Shown: positions 33,660-41,690 of the stretch, in pieces
How the letters are laid out: each line of letters opens with the position of its first letter
How positions within the stretch are numbered: position 1 is the stretch's first letter
The notes under the pieces: generated by a model
Database searches by the model: none
What the model was told of the DNA's origin: nothing
What the model saw: only the letters and a program-made list of their open reading frames with translations
Program-made: the position numbers and the translations under genes
Assembly (NCBI RefSeq): GCF_002847825.1
Contig: NZ_PKIZ01000022.1
Span: 1-41,690 of the forward strand
From: Kytococcus schroeteri
Lineage (GTDB): Bacteria; Actinomycetota; Actinomycetes; Actinomycetales; Dermatophilaceae
Reading direction: 5' to 3'
DNA length: 41,690 nt

Positions 33660-33690
33660 GGGCCCGCCGGGAGGTGCTCCCGGCGGGCCC
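33660..33690 (+). terminator. Hairpin terminator after the PIN-PhoH gene
   Basis: A perfect 14-bp stem (33660-33673 with 33677-33690, GGGCCCGCCGGGAG arm) with a GTG loop, 7 nt after the stop. Confidence 0.75.
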
Positions 33691-33710
33691 TGTCGTGCCC
33701 GGGAGGACGC

Positions 33711-33732
33711 AGAATCTGAACACCGGGTGAAC
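33711..33732 (-). promoter_or_regulatory. Candidate PHO box before the lytic transglycosylase gene
   Basis: On the minus strand two adjacent 11-bp units read GTTCACCCGGT and GTTCAGATTCT. On the plus strand TGAACACCGGG is exactly duplicated in tandem (33717-33727, 33728-33738). The gene starts 205 bp downstream; the rest of this 290-bp gap holds no gene and only weak promoter candidates (TTGACC at 33788, TACCGT at 33838). Confidence 0.5.
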
Positions 33733-33942
33733 ACCGGGAGGGGTCGACGGGGGCGGGTGCTCGTCCCCAGGGGGCGCATCGGTGAGTTTGACCTCGTGTG
33801 GGTGATGCGCAAGAGTTCAGGGTCGCTCTTCACGCTGTACCGTCCCGTGCGGTGTGGCGACACTGTTCCGACGTCCATCGGGTCGGAGCTCTGACGAGGG
33901 CTGGGATGTCCCTTCCCGGCCGTGATCTCGAAGGACAAATCG

Positions 33943-35199
33943 ATGAACGTGTCCCCTGACAACTCCGCCCGTCGTGGCCTGAACACGCTGCGCCGCCACC
34001 CCGTGGCCGGTGCTGCCGCAGCTGTGACCGCGCTGGCCACCGCCGCGGGTGTGACCGCCTCGGTGCTGCCCTCGGAGCCGTCGCAGGACGAGGCATCCGC
34101 CGCGGCCCTGAGCCACCAGGTGAAGGCCGACGACCGCGAGCAGGGCGCCAGCCGCTCCAACGCCGAGCAGAAGGCGGAGGCCGCCGCCAAGAAGGCAGCC
34201 CGCCAGGCCGCCAAGGAGCGTGCGGAGAAGGCCCGTCAGAAGGCTGCCGCGCAGAAGCGCGAGCGAGCCGAGAAGGCCGCCGAGCGCAAGGCCGCCCAGG
34301 AGCGGGCCGAGAAGCGCGCGGCCGCGAAGAAGGCGGCTGCTCGCAAGGCCGCTGCCGAGCGCCTCGCGGCCCGGAAGGCGGCCCGCGAGGCCGCGGCGCA
34401 GAAGGCCGCCGAGGAGCGGGCCGAGCGCGTGGCTGCCCGCAAGGCGGCTGAAGAGCGGGCCGAGCGCGTGGCTGCCCGCAAGGCGGCTCAGGAGCGCGCC
34501 GAGCGCATCGCTGCGCAGAAGGCGGCCGAGGAGCGGGCCGAGCGCGTGGCTGCCCGCAAGGCGGCTCAGGAGCGCGCGGAGCGCATCGCTGCGCAGAAGG
34601 CGGCCGAGGAGCGGGCCGAGCGCGTGGCTGCCCGCAAGGCGGCTCAGGAGCGCGCGGAGCGCATCGCTGCGCAGAAGGCCGCAGAGGAGCGGGCCGAGCG
34701 GGCTGCTGCTGCCAAGGCCGCTCAGGAGCGTGCCGAGCGCATCGCCCGCGAGAAGGCGGCCCAGGAGCGCGCTGAGGAGCGTCAGCGTGCCCGTGAGGAG
34801 GCGGAGCGCAAGGAGCGCCTCGAGCGCGAGCAGCAGCGCAAGGAGCAGGAGCGCCGCGAGCGCGAGGAGGAGCGTCGCCAGACGCCGCCGGTGCGTACGG
34901 GCGACCCGCGGTCCATCGGGCGTGCGATGGTGGCCGAGCGTGGCTGGGACGCCGCCCAGTTCCAGTGCCTGGACAACCTGTGGACCAAGGAGAGCAACTG
35001 GCAGGTCGATGCCACCAACCCCACCTCGGGCGCGTACGGCATCCCGCAGTCCCTGTACCCGGAGCTCATGGCCGAGGCCGGTCCCGACTGGCGCACCAAC
35101 CCCGCCACCCAGATCGAGTGGGGGCTGGGCTACATCAGCGGGCGCTACGGCACCCCCTGCGGCGCCTGGGCGCACTCGGTCGAGCTGAACTGGTACTGA
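33943..35199 (+). CDS. Lytic-transglycosylase-like secreted protein with repetitive coiled coil
   Basis: The protein has 418 residues. The N-terminus carries a signal-type helix after basic residues (RRHPVAGAAAAVTALATAAGVTASV). About 230 residues of Ala/Glu/Arg/Lys coiled coil follow, built largely from a 13-residue repeat of the form KAAxERAERxAAx. The C-terminal ~95 residues are a compact SLT-like domain: FQCLDNLWTKESNWQ (candidate catalytic Glu350), NPTSGAYGIPQSL, QIEWGLGYISGRYGTPCGAW. It resembles actinobacterial resuscitation- or aggregation-promoting-factor type proteins that cut peptidoglycan at the surface. ATG 33943 has AAGGA 7-8 nt upstream; a GTG at 33922 is in frame but less likely. 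Confidence 0.85.
   Translation: MNVSPDNSARRGLNTLRRHPVAGAAAAVTALATAAGVTASVLPSEPSQDEASAAALSHQVKADDREQGASRSNAEQKAEAAAKKAARQAAKERAEKARQKAAAQKRERAEKAAERKAAQERAEKRAAAKKAAARKAAAERLAARKAAREAAAQKAAEERAERVAARKAAEERAERVAARKAAQERAERIAAQKAAEERAERVAARKAAQERAERIAAQKAAEERAERVAARKAAQERAERIAAQKAAEERAERAAAAKAAQERAERIAREKAAQERAEERQRAREEAERKERLEREQQRKEQERREREEERRQTPPVRTGDPRSIGRAMVAERGWDAAQFQCLDNLWTKESNWQVDATNPTSGAYGIPQSLYPELMAEAGPDWRTNPATQIEWGLGYISGRYGTPCGAWAHSVELNWY
34402..34791 (+). repeat. Tandem 39-bp repeats (78-bp higher unit) in the coiled-coil coding region
   Basis: Ten consecutive 39-bp units start at 34402, 34441, 34480, 34519, 34558, 34597, 34636, 34675, 34714 and 34753. Each encodes 13 residues, so the frame is kept. 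Alternating unit types create a 78-bp period; the copies at 34480 and 34558 differ by one silent base in 78. Such identity suggests recent duplication and likely copy-number variation between strains. Confidence 0.85.
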
Positions 35200-35216
35200 G
35201 CCCCGGAGCACTCTGA

Positions 35217-35254
35217 CGAAGGGCCCCAGCTCCCGCGGGAGGTGGGGCCCTTCG
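35217..35254. terminator. Bidirectional hairpin terminator
   Basis: CGAAGGGCCCCA (35217-35228) pairs with TGGGGCCCTTCG (35243-35254), with a further CTCCC/GGGAG stem in the loop. It lies between the convergent stops at 35199 and 35299. Confidence 0.8.
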
Positions 35255-35266
35255 CGTGGGCGCACA

Positions 35267-35296
35267 GGGGTGGGGCCGCCGCGGCGGCCCCACCCC
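35267..35296. terminator. Second hairpin terminator next to fumC
   Basis: A 14-bp perfect stem (35267-35280 with 35283-35296, GGGGTGGGGCCGCC arm) with GC at the tip, ending 3 nt from the fumC stop. Together with the previous hairpin it isolates the two converging transcripts. Confidence 0.75.
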
Positions 35297-35298
35297 GT

Positions 35299-36690
<1,392 letters not shown>

Positions 36691-36696
36691 GGGCCC

Positions 36697-36702
36697 ATCA
36701 TC
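36697..36702 (-). promoter_or_regulatory. -10-like element of fumC, 6 nt before the start codon
   Basis: GATGAT on the minus strand, then GGGCCC, then ATG. The nearby GGGGCCCTGC could form a small hairpin. The hexamer is weaker than TANNNT. Confidence 0.35.
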
Positions 36703-36715
36703 GCAGGGCCCCTGC

Positions 36716-37666
36716 TCAGACCTTGCGCAGGAGCACCCGGTGCACGGAGTGGTCCTCGCCCTTGGTCAGCACCGCCGTCGCCCGGCCCCGCGTGGGGGCG
36801 ATGTTCTGCTGCAGGTTGGGGCCGTTGATGGCGTCCCACACCGAGAGCGCGAACTCCTCGGCGTCGTGCGCCGACATCTGGGCGTAGCGGTGGAAGTAGG
36901 ACTCCGGGTCGGCGAACGCCGTCGTCCGCAGCTTCTGGAAGCGGTCCAGGTACCACTGCTTCACGTCCTCGGTCCTGGCGTCCACGTAGACCGAGAAGTC
37001 GAAGAAGTCGCTCACCGCCAGGCCGGCCGAGCCGTCGCGGCGGGGCACCGGCGGCTGCAGCACGTTGAGCCCCTCGATGATGAGCACGTCCGGCTGGCGC
37101 ACCACGACCTCCTCGTCCGGGACGATGTCGTAGACCAAGTGCGAGTAGACCGGCGCCGAGACCTCGGGGGAGCCGGCCTTCACCGAGGAGACGAAGCGCA
37201 GCAGCTTGCGCCGGTCGTAGCTCTCCGGGAAGCCCTTGCGGGACATGAGCCCCTTCTCCTCCAGCACGGCGTTGGGGTAGAGGAAGCCGTCGGTGGTCAC
37301 CAGCTGCACGTCGGGGGTCTCCGGCCAGCGCGACATGAGGTCGTGCAGCAGGCGCGCGGTGGTCGACTTGCCGACCGCCACCGAGCCGGCCACGCCGATC
37401 ACGAAGGGCGTGCGGCCTGTGCGTTCGCCGAGGAACTCGTTGGTCGTCTCCCGGAGGCGTCGCGAGTTGGTGACGTACAGGTTGATGAGGCGGCACAGGG
37501 GCAGGTACACCTGCTCCACCTCCTCCACGCTGATCCGGTCGCCCAGTCCCTCGATGCGGCGCACGTCCTCGGCGGTGAGGCTCATGGGGTGCGACTGCCG
37601 CAGCCGGGCCCAGTCGTCACGGTCGAGCTCGACATAGGGCGAGTGGGAGGTGGAGGGGTGGGACAT
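36716..37666 (-). CDS. coaA: Pantothenate kinase type I (CoaA)
   Basis: This 316-residue enzyme is the usual length for bacterial type I kinases. It phosphorylates pantothenate with ATP, the committed step of coenzyme A synthesis, and is feedback-inhibited by CoA. Walker A is [17 protein letters not shown]. Then come the [26 protein letters not shown] stretch (catalytic Asp in TTDGF), [19 protein letters not shown] and the C-terminal [13 protein letters not shown] segment. ATG 37666 is preferred over ATG 37675 because the latter overlaps the CAGAAT -10 box. The gene is divergent from glmS. Confidence 0.95.
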   Translation of the reverse strand: MSHPSTSHSPYVELDRDDWARLRQSHPMSLTAEDVRRIEGLGDRISVEEVEQVYLPLCRLINLYVTNSRRLRETTNEFLGERTGRTPFVIGVAGSVAVGKSTTARLLHDLMSRWPETPDVQLVTTDGFLYPNAVLEEKGLMSRKGFPESYDRRKLLRFVSSVKAGSPEVSAPVYSHLVYDIVPDEEVVVRQPDVLIIEGLNVLQPPVPRRDGSAGLAVSDFFDFSVYVDARTEDVKQWYLDRFQKLRTTAFADPESYFHRYAQMSAHDAEEFALSVWDAINGPNLQQNIAPTRGRATAVLTKGEDHSVHRVLLRKV

Positions 37667-37673
37667 GCGCGCC

Positions 37674-37753
37674 ATTCTGCCTGCCGCGTCCGGGGTCTGT
37701 GGGCCGCGCCACGGCCTCGGGGTGGCGGGCCGACCGTGTGCAGGGGTTAGTGT
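37674..37753. promoter_or_regulatory. Divergent coaA/glmS promoter region
   Basis: CAGAAT on the minus strand (37679-37674) is 7 nt before the coaA ATG. TAGTGT on the plus strand (37748-37753) is 7 nt before the glmS ATG. Both predict leaderless transcripts. There is therefore no room for a glmS ribozyme leader. Confidence 0.45.
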
Positions 37754-37760
37754 GAGCGCC

Positions 37761-39614
37761 ATGTGTGGAATCGTTGGTTTTGTCGGGCGTGACCGGAACG
37801 AGCGCGCTCTCGACGTCGTCATGGAGGGCCTGGCCCGCCTCGAGTACCGCGGGTACGACTCCGCGGGTGTCGCGCTGGTCGGTGAGGGCCGCGTGGAGAC
37901 CGCCAAGAAGGCCGGCAAGCTGGTGAACCTCCAGGCGGAGATCCAGGAGCACCCGATGCCGGCGACCAACACCGCCATCGGCCACACCCGCTGGGCCACG
38001 CACGGCGGCCCCACGGACGAGAACGCCCACCCCCACCGCGGTGGCGAGGACGGCAAGCTCGCCCTCATCCACAACGGCATCATCGAGAACTTCCACCAGC
38101 TGCGCGAGGAGCTCGAGGCCGACGGCGTGGAGTTCACCTCCGAGACCGACACCGAGGTCGTGGCGCACCTGCTGGCCACGGTCTACGCCGGCGACCTCAC
38201 CGAGGCCATGCGCACCGTCGTGAACCGCCTCGAGGGCGCCTTCACGCTGCTGGCCGTGCACGCCGACTCCCCGGGCACCGTGGTCGGCGCCCGCCGCAAC
38301 TCGCCGCTGGTCATCGGCCTCGGCGAGGGTGAGAACTACCTCGGCTCGGACGTCGCTGCCTTCATCAGCCACACCAAGCAGGCGATGGAGATGGACCAGG
38401 ACCAGATCGCCACCATCACCGCCGATGCGGTGGAGGTCATCAACTTCGACGGCACCCCGGCGCAGGGCAAGCCGTTCGAGGTCACCTGGGACGCCGCCGC
38501 CGCCGAGAAGGGTGGCTACCCGACCTTCATGGAGAAGGAGATCCACGACCAGGGCGACGCCGTGCGCGACACCCTGCTGGGCCGCACCGACGCCGACGGG
38601 CGCCTCACCCTCGACGAGCTGAAGATCGACGAGGAGGCCCTGCGCGGGGTCGAGAAGATCATCATCATCGCGTGCGGCACCTCGGCCTACGCCGGCATGG
38701 TGGCCAAGTACGGCATCGAGCACTGGGCCCGCATCCCGGTCGAGGTCGACCTCGCCCACGAGTTCCGCTACCGCGACCCGGTGCTCGACCCGAGCACCCT
38801 GGTGGTCTCCATCTCCCAGTCCGGCGAGACCATGGACACCCTGATGGCGGTCCGCCACGCCAAGGAGCTGGGCGCCCGCACCCTGTCCATCTGCAACAGC
38901 CACGGCTCGAGCATTCCGCGCGAGTCCGACGCCGTGCTGTACACGCACGCCGGTCCGGAGATCGCGGTGGCCTCCACCAAGGCCTTCGTCGCGCAGATCA
39001 CCGCCTGCTACGTGCTGGGTCTCTACTTCGCCCAGCTCAAGGGTGGGGAGTACGCCGACGAGGCCGGCCGCGTGCTCAAGGACCTGCACGGTGTGCCGGA
39101 GAAGATCGAGACCCTGCTGTCGGACACCTCGCGCATCGAGGAGATCGCGAAGTTCATGTCCGACACCCGCTCGGTGCTCTTCCTGGGCCGCAACGTGGGC
39201 TACCCGATCGCCATGGAGGGTGCGCTCAAGCTCAAGGAGCTCGCCTACATCCACGCCGAGGGCTTCGCCGCCGGCGAGCTCAAGCACGGCCCCATCGCGC
39301 TCATCGAGCCGGGGCAGCCGGTGTTCATCGTGGTGCCGCCCACCGACGCGCCCCACGGCCTGCACGGCAAGGTGGTCTCCAACATCCAGGAGATCCGCGC
39401 CCGCGGTGCCCGCACCCTGGTGATCGCCGAGGAGGGCGACGAGCAGGTCGTGCCCTTCGCCGACGAGGTCATCCGCATCCCGGCCTCGACCCCGCTGCTG
39501 CAGCCGCTGCTGGCGATCATCCCGCTGCAGCTGTTCTCGCTGTACCTGTCCACGGCCAAGGGCCTGGACGTCGACCAGCCGCGCAACCTGGCCAAGTCGG
39601 TCACCGTCGAGTGA
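37761..39614 (+). CDS. glmS: Glutamine-fructose-6-phosphate aminotransferase (GlmS)
   Basis: This 617-residue enzyme makes glucosamine-6-phosphate from fructose-6-phosphate and glutamine, the entry to peptidoglycan amino sugars (and, in this phylum, mycothiol). The mature N-terminal Cys of the glutaminase domain is in MCGIVGFVG. Other glutaminase motifs are [22 protein letters not shown] and HNGIIEN. The two SIS isomerase domains show [21 protein letters not shown] and [18 protein letters not shown]. The C-terminus [13 protein letters not shown] is typical. The open frame upstream of 37761 is not coding. Confidence 0.98.
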   Translation: MCGIVGFVGRDRNERALDVVMEGLARLEYRGYDSAGVALVGEGRVETAKKAGKLVNLQAEIQEHPMPATNTAIGHTRWATHGGPTDENAHPHRGGEDGKLALIHNGIIENFHQLREELEADGVEFTSETDTEVVAHLLATVYAGDLTEAMRTVVNRLEGAFTLLAVHADSPGTVVGARRNSPLVIGLGEGENYLGSDVAAFISHTKQAMEMDQDQIATITADAVEVINFDGTPAQGKPFEVTWDAAAAEKGGYPTFMEKEIHDQGDAVRDTLLGRTDADGRLTLDELKIDEEALRGVEKIIIIACGTSAYAGMVAKYGIEHWARIPVEVDLAHEFRYRDPVLDPSTLVVSISQSGETMDTLMAVRHAKELGARTLSICNSHGSSIPRESDAVLYTHAGPEIAVASTKAFVAQITACYVLGLYFAQLKGGEYADEAGRVLKDLHGVPEKIETLLSDTSRIEEIAKFMSDTRSVLFLGRNVGYPIAMEGALKLKELAYIHAEGFAAGELKHGPIALIEPGQPVFIVVPPTDAPHGLHGKVVSNIQEIRARGARTLVIAEEGDEQVVPFADEVIRIPASTPLLQPLLAIIPLQLFSLYLSTAKGLDVDQPRNLAKSVTVE

Positions 39615-39646
39615 CCGAGCGCCCGTGCGCATGACCTCGCGTCACG

Positions 39647-39684
39647 TCACCGCCCCGTCTCCCGGTTGGGAGGCGGGGCGGTGA
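39647..39684 (+). terminator. Hairpin after glmS that also covers the acpS start
   Basis: A 17-bp stem (one G-T pair) with a GGTT loop: TCACCGCCCCG plus TCTCCC against GGGAGG plus CGGGGCGGTGA. It should terminate glmS transcripts. Its 3' arm contains the acpS Shine-Dalgarno GGAGG and the GTG start codon. Confidence 0.7.
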
Positions 39685-40043
39685 TCGTGGGTCTGGGCAC
39701 CGACGTGGTGCAGGTGGAGCGGCTCGGCCGGGCGCTGGACCGCACGCCGGCGCTGCTCGCGCGCCTCTTCACCGAGGCCGAGCAGGGCCTGCCGCTGGAG
39801 TCGCTCGCCGCGCGGTTCGCGGCCAAGGAAGCGGTGGCCAAGGCGCTCGGCTCGCCGCCCGGGCTGGGCTTCCGCCAGGCCGAGGTGGCCCGTGGCGAGC
39901 ACGGCCGCCCCGTCCTGCGGGTCTCCGGTGAGGCGGCGCGGGTGGCTGGTGCTCTCGGCGTCACCCGGTGGCACGTGTCGCTCTCCCACGACGCAGGGGT
40001 GGCCGTGGCCACCGTCATCGCCGAGGGGGAGGGGCCGTGCTGA
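39681..40043 (+). CDS. acpS: Holo-[acyl-carrier-protein] synthase (AcpS)
   Basis: This 120-residue enzyme, the family's normal size, transfers 4'-phosphopantetheine from CoA to acyl carrier protein. The Mg/CoA ligands are Asp8 in [13 protein letters not shown] and the Glu in [25 protein letters not shown] near the C-terminus is also conserved. GTG 39681 is chosen because GGAGG lies 7 nt before it and the conserved sequence starts there; TTG 39666 and GTG 39687 are alternatives. The start and its ribosome-binding site are inside the hairpin that ends glmS. The 3' end overlaps nnrD by 7 nt. Confidence 0.92.
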   Translation: MIVGLGTDVVQVERLGRALDRTPALLARLFTEAEQGLPLESLAARFAAKEAVAKALGSPPGLGFRQAEVARGEHGRPVLRVSGEAARVAGALGVTRWHVSLSHDAGVAVATVIAEGEGPC

Positions 40044-41497
40044 GGGCCTGGCAGCCTGAGGCCGTGCGGGAGCACGAGCGGGCCACGGGGGACCTGTTCA
40101 CCTCCGGGGCGCTGATGCAGCGGGCCGCGGACGCCGTGGCCGGGGTCGTCGCCGACCGCGTGGGGGAGCACGGTCGGGTCGTCGCCCTGGTCGGTGCGGG
40201 GGACAACGGGGCCGACACCCTCTGGGCCCTGGAGCGTCTCGCCTCCGGGCGGGTGGGGCGGCCCGTCCCGTGCACCGCCCTCCTCCTCGTGGAGGACGAC
40301 CAGCGCGAGGCCGTCGGTGCCGCGCTCCGGGCGGGGGTGGAGCTGGCCCCGGTGGGGGCAGACACCCTCGAGGGTGTGGGCGCCGGGGACGTGGTGCTCG
40401 ACGGCATGGTCGGGCTCGGCGGACGGCCCGGGCTGGGTGGCCGGGCTGCCCTCCTCGCCGAGGGTGCTGCGGCGGCGCGTTCCCGGGGCGCCCTGGTCCT
40501 GGCCGTGGACCTGCCCAGTGGGCTCGACCCCCTCGGTCGCGCGGTGCCCACCCCCGGTGACCACGTCGGAGCCGACCTCACCCTCGCGCTCGTGGCGCCC
40601 AAGCCGGTGCACCTGGCGCCTGCCACCACGGCGGCGTGCGGGGAGCTCCTCGTCGACGCGCTGGGCACGGGGACCCCCTCGGCGGAGCACGTGCTGGAGT
40701 CCTGGCAGCACGACGACCTCGCCGCCGCGTACCCGGTGCCCGGACGCACTGCGCACAAGTACACCCGCGGGGTGCTCGGTGTCGCGGCCGGGTCGGACAC
40801 CTACCCCGGGGCAGCGGTGCTCTGCTGCACCGGGGCGCTGGGAGCGGGCACGGGCATGGTGCGTTACCTGGGGCCGCGTCGCGCACAGGACCTGGTGCTC
40901 GCCTCGTGTCCCGAGGTGGTGCCGGGGGAGGGCCGCGTGCAGGCCTGGGTGCTCGGGCCGGGGTGCCCGGAGGAGGACACCGACCGGCAGCGGGGTCTGG
41001 CCCAGCTCGCCCGACGTCCCGAGCCCGCCGTCCTCGATGCGGGAGCCCTCCACTGCGTGGCTGTCCGCCCGGCGGACGCGGTCACCCTGCTGACGCCGCA
41101 CGCGGGGGAGCTGGCGGCAATGCTCGGCTGGCGCCGCGAGGAGGTGGAGGCCGATCCCGAGGGCGCGGGCTCCGAGGCCTCCCGCCGCTGGGATGCGACG
41201 GTGCTGGTCAAGGGCGCGGTGTCCGTGGTGGTGCCGTCTGTGGCCGAGCGTCGGCGGGGGTGCGTCCCGGTGACCGTGCGGGAGGGGACGTCCTGGCTGG
41301 CCACGGCGGGAACGGGGGACGTCCTCGCCGGCGTGCTCGGTGCCCTCCTGGCGGCTGGGCTCGCAGCGGTGGACGCTGCCGTGCTCGGGGCCGCCCTGCA
41401 CGCGCGCGCCGGGGCTCGGCTGTCGGGCGGCGGGCCGATCAGGGCCGCGGAGCTGGGGCGGGCGATGACCGCCGAGGTGAGGGACCTGCTGGGCTGA
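40037..41497 (+). CDS. nnrD: Bifunctional NAD(P)HX epimerase/dehydratase (NnrE-NnrD)
   Basis: This 486-residue repair enzyme restores NAD(P)H from its hydrated, inactive forms. The N-terminal YjeF_N epimerase domain (~1-205) shows [20 protein letters not shown] and [15 protein letters not shown]. The C-terminal ribokinase-fold dehydratase domain (~225-486) shows [44 protein letters not shown] and [21 protein letters not shown] with its catalytic Asp. It uses ADP or ATP. The GTG lies inside the acpS end, so translation is coupled; the acpS-nnrD pair is common in actinobacteria, often followed by alr, which is not visible here. Confidence 0.93.
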   Translation: MLRAWQPEAVREHERATGDLFTSGALMQRAADAVAGVVADRVGEHGRVVALVGAGDNGADTLWALERLASGRVGRPVPCTALLLVEDDQREAVGAALRAGVELAPVGADTLEGVGAGDVVLDGMVGLGGRPGLGGRAALLAEGAAAARSRGALVLAVDLPSGLDPLGRAVPTPGDHVGADLTLALVAPKPVHLAPATTAACGELLVDALGTGTPSAEHVLESWQHDDLAAAYPVPGRTAHKYTRGVLGVAAGSDTYPGAAVLCCTGALGAGTGMVRYLGPRRAQDLVLASCPEVVPGEGRVQAWVLGPGCPEEDTDRQRGLAQLARRPEPAVLDAGALHCVAVRPADAVTLLTPHAGELAAMLGWRREEVEADPEGAGSEASRRWDATVLVKGAVSVVVPSVAERRRGCVPVTVREGTSWLATAGTGDVLAGVLGALLAAGLAAVDAAVLGAALHARAGARLSGGGPIRAAELGRAMTAEVRDLLG

Positions 41498-41535
41498 GCC
41501 CCGGTGCCCCGCCCGATGTCTCGCGGGGGTGGGGC
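41498..41535 (+). terminator. Imperfect hairpin after nnrD
   Basis: GCCCC and CCCCGC pair with GCGGGG and GGGGC, with an internal loop and a 10-nt tip. It starts at the first base after the stop. Confidence 0.45.
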
Positions 41536-41553
41536 CGGCTCGGTGTGGCCGTT

Positions 41554-41582
41554 TTGCGTCGGGTCCGGTGGGTGTGTATTGT
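41554..41582 (+). promoter_or_regulatory. Strong-looking promoter reading off the right edge
   Basis: TTGCGT (41554-41559), a 17-nt spacer and TATTGT (41577-41582). Transcription would start near 41589. The following ~100 nt to the window edge hold no convincing start codon or frame, so the transcript has a long leader or is an RNA gene. The sequence becomes T-richer towards the edge. Confidence 0.5.
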
Positions 41583-41690
41583 TCCTCCTCGTTGCCCAGC
41601 CGGGTGGCCCGCTCCGGGAGACCGGGGAGTGTGGGTCCGGGGTCTGGGTGGCGGCAACCTCTTTCTCTCAGGTCTGGTGATCTGGTCTGT

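Noticed and set aside
33717..33738. MtrA or GlnR binding site instead of a PHO box
   Set aside because: Those regulators use GTNAC/GTAAC-type cores; the repeats here have GTTCA cores and an 11-bp period, which fits PhoP better. It remains an alternative for the wall hydrolase.
33739..33942. A c-di-AMP (ydaO) riboswitch before the lytic transglycosylase, as found before some actinobacterial rpf genes
   Set aside because: The conserved ydaO segments that I know are not recognisable; an Rfam RF00379 search would settle it, but I cannot support the call.
34402..34791. The 39-bp tandem repeats as a CRISPR array
   Set aside because: The units are contiguous with no spacers and are translated in frame as a coiled coil.
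37680..37760. A glmS ribozyme/riboswitch upstream of glmS
   Set aside because: The gap to coaA is under 100 nt, the -10 box lies 7 nt before the ATG, and no glmS-ribozyme-like pseudoknot sequence is present.

Overview
The window is about 41.7 kb of very GC-rich chromosome. It looks like an actinobacterium, most likely a member of the Micrococcales. The clues are the codon use (nearly all stops are TGA, GTG starts are common), a mycothiol conjugate amidase (mycothiol is an actinobacterial thiol), DUF501 and DUF4307 proteins, a PIN-PhoH protein, a fused OleBC and many GTGA/ATGA translational overlaps. I cannot fix the genus from sequence alone. No insertion sequence, prophage, CRISPR array or resistance island is visible. 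This is core chromosome with an alkene-biosynthesis operon set into it.

Layout. 1-3.7 kb: the 3' part of an unrecognised gene, then a leftward pair, a secreted TPM-domain protein and PspA (envelope stress). 3.7-11.5 kb: a rightward core block mfd, mazG, eno, ftsB-like, DUF501, ppx, followed by a tRNA with anticodon UAA. 11.6-16 kb: a BI-1 family membrane protein, a secreted 5'-nucleotidase (leftward), a small unknown protein and a thiolase (leftward). 16-21.9 kb: a leftward, translationally coupled operon oleA-oleBC-oleD plus an SGNH hydrolase, which should make long-chain olefins by head-to-head condensation of fatty acyl-CoAs. 22-28.1 kb: an ABC exporter pair, a MacB/FtsX-like ABC pair and a divergent two-component system without a sensor domain. 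28.1-33.7 kb: msrA, greA, DUF4307, mca, a small membrane protein, a cis-prenyltransferase and a PIN-PhoH protein. This gene order resembles Mycobacterium tuberculosis Rv1080c to about Rv1098c (from memory). 33.9-41.5 kb: a lytic-transglycosylase-like protein with a long repetitive coiled coil, fumC, coaA, glmS, acpS and nnrD, then a strong-looking promoter reading off the right edge.

What stands out. (1) Three intergenic sites carry GTTCA-type direct repeats with an exact 11-bp period, the form of a PhoP PHO box. They lie before the 5'-nucleotidase, the PhoH-like gene and the lytic transglycosylase, and suggest a local phosphate-starvation regulon. (2) About ten genes have a -10-like hexamer exactly 6 or 7 nt before the start codon, which predicts leaderless mRNAs; the tRNA has the same arrangement before its mature 5' end. 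(3) The UAA tRNA has a short variable loop although it should be a leucine tRNA, and I saw no in-frame TTA codon anywhere in the window. (4) An SGNH hydrolase is fused by GTGA overlap to the ole operon. (5) The hairpin after glmS buries the acpS ribosome-binding site and start codon.

All functional calls are from recognised motifs and gene context, without database searches. Promoters, operators and hairpins were found by eye.
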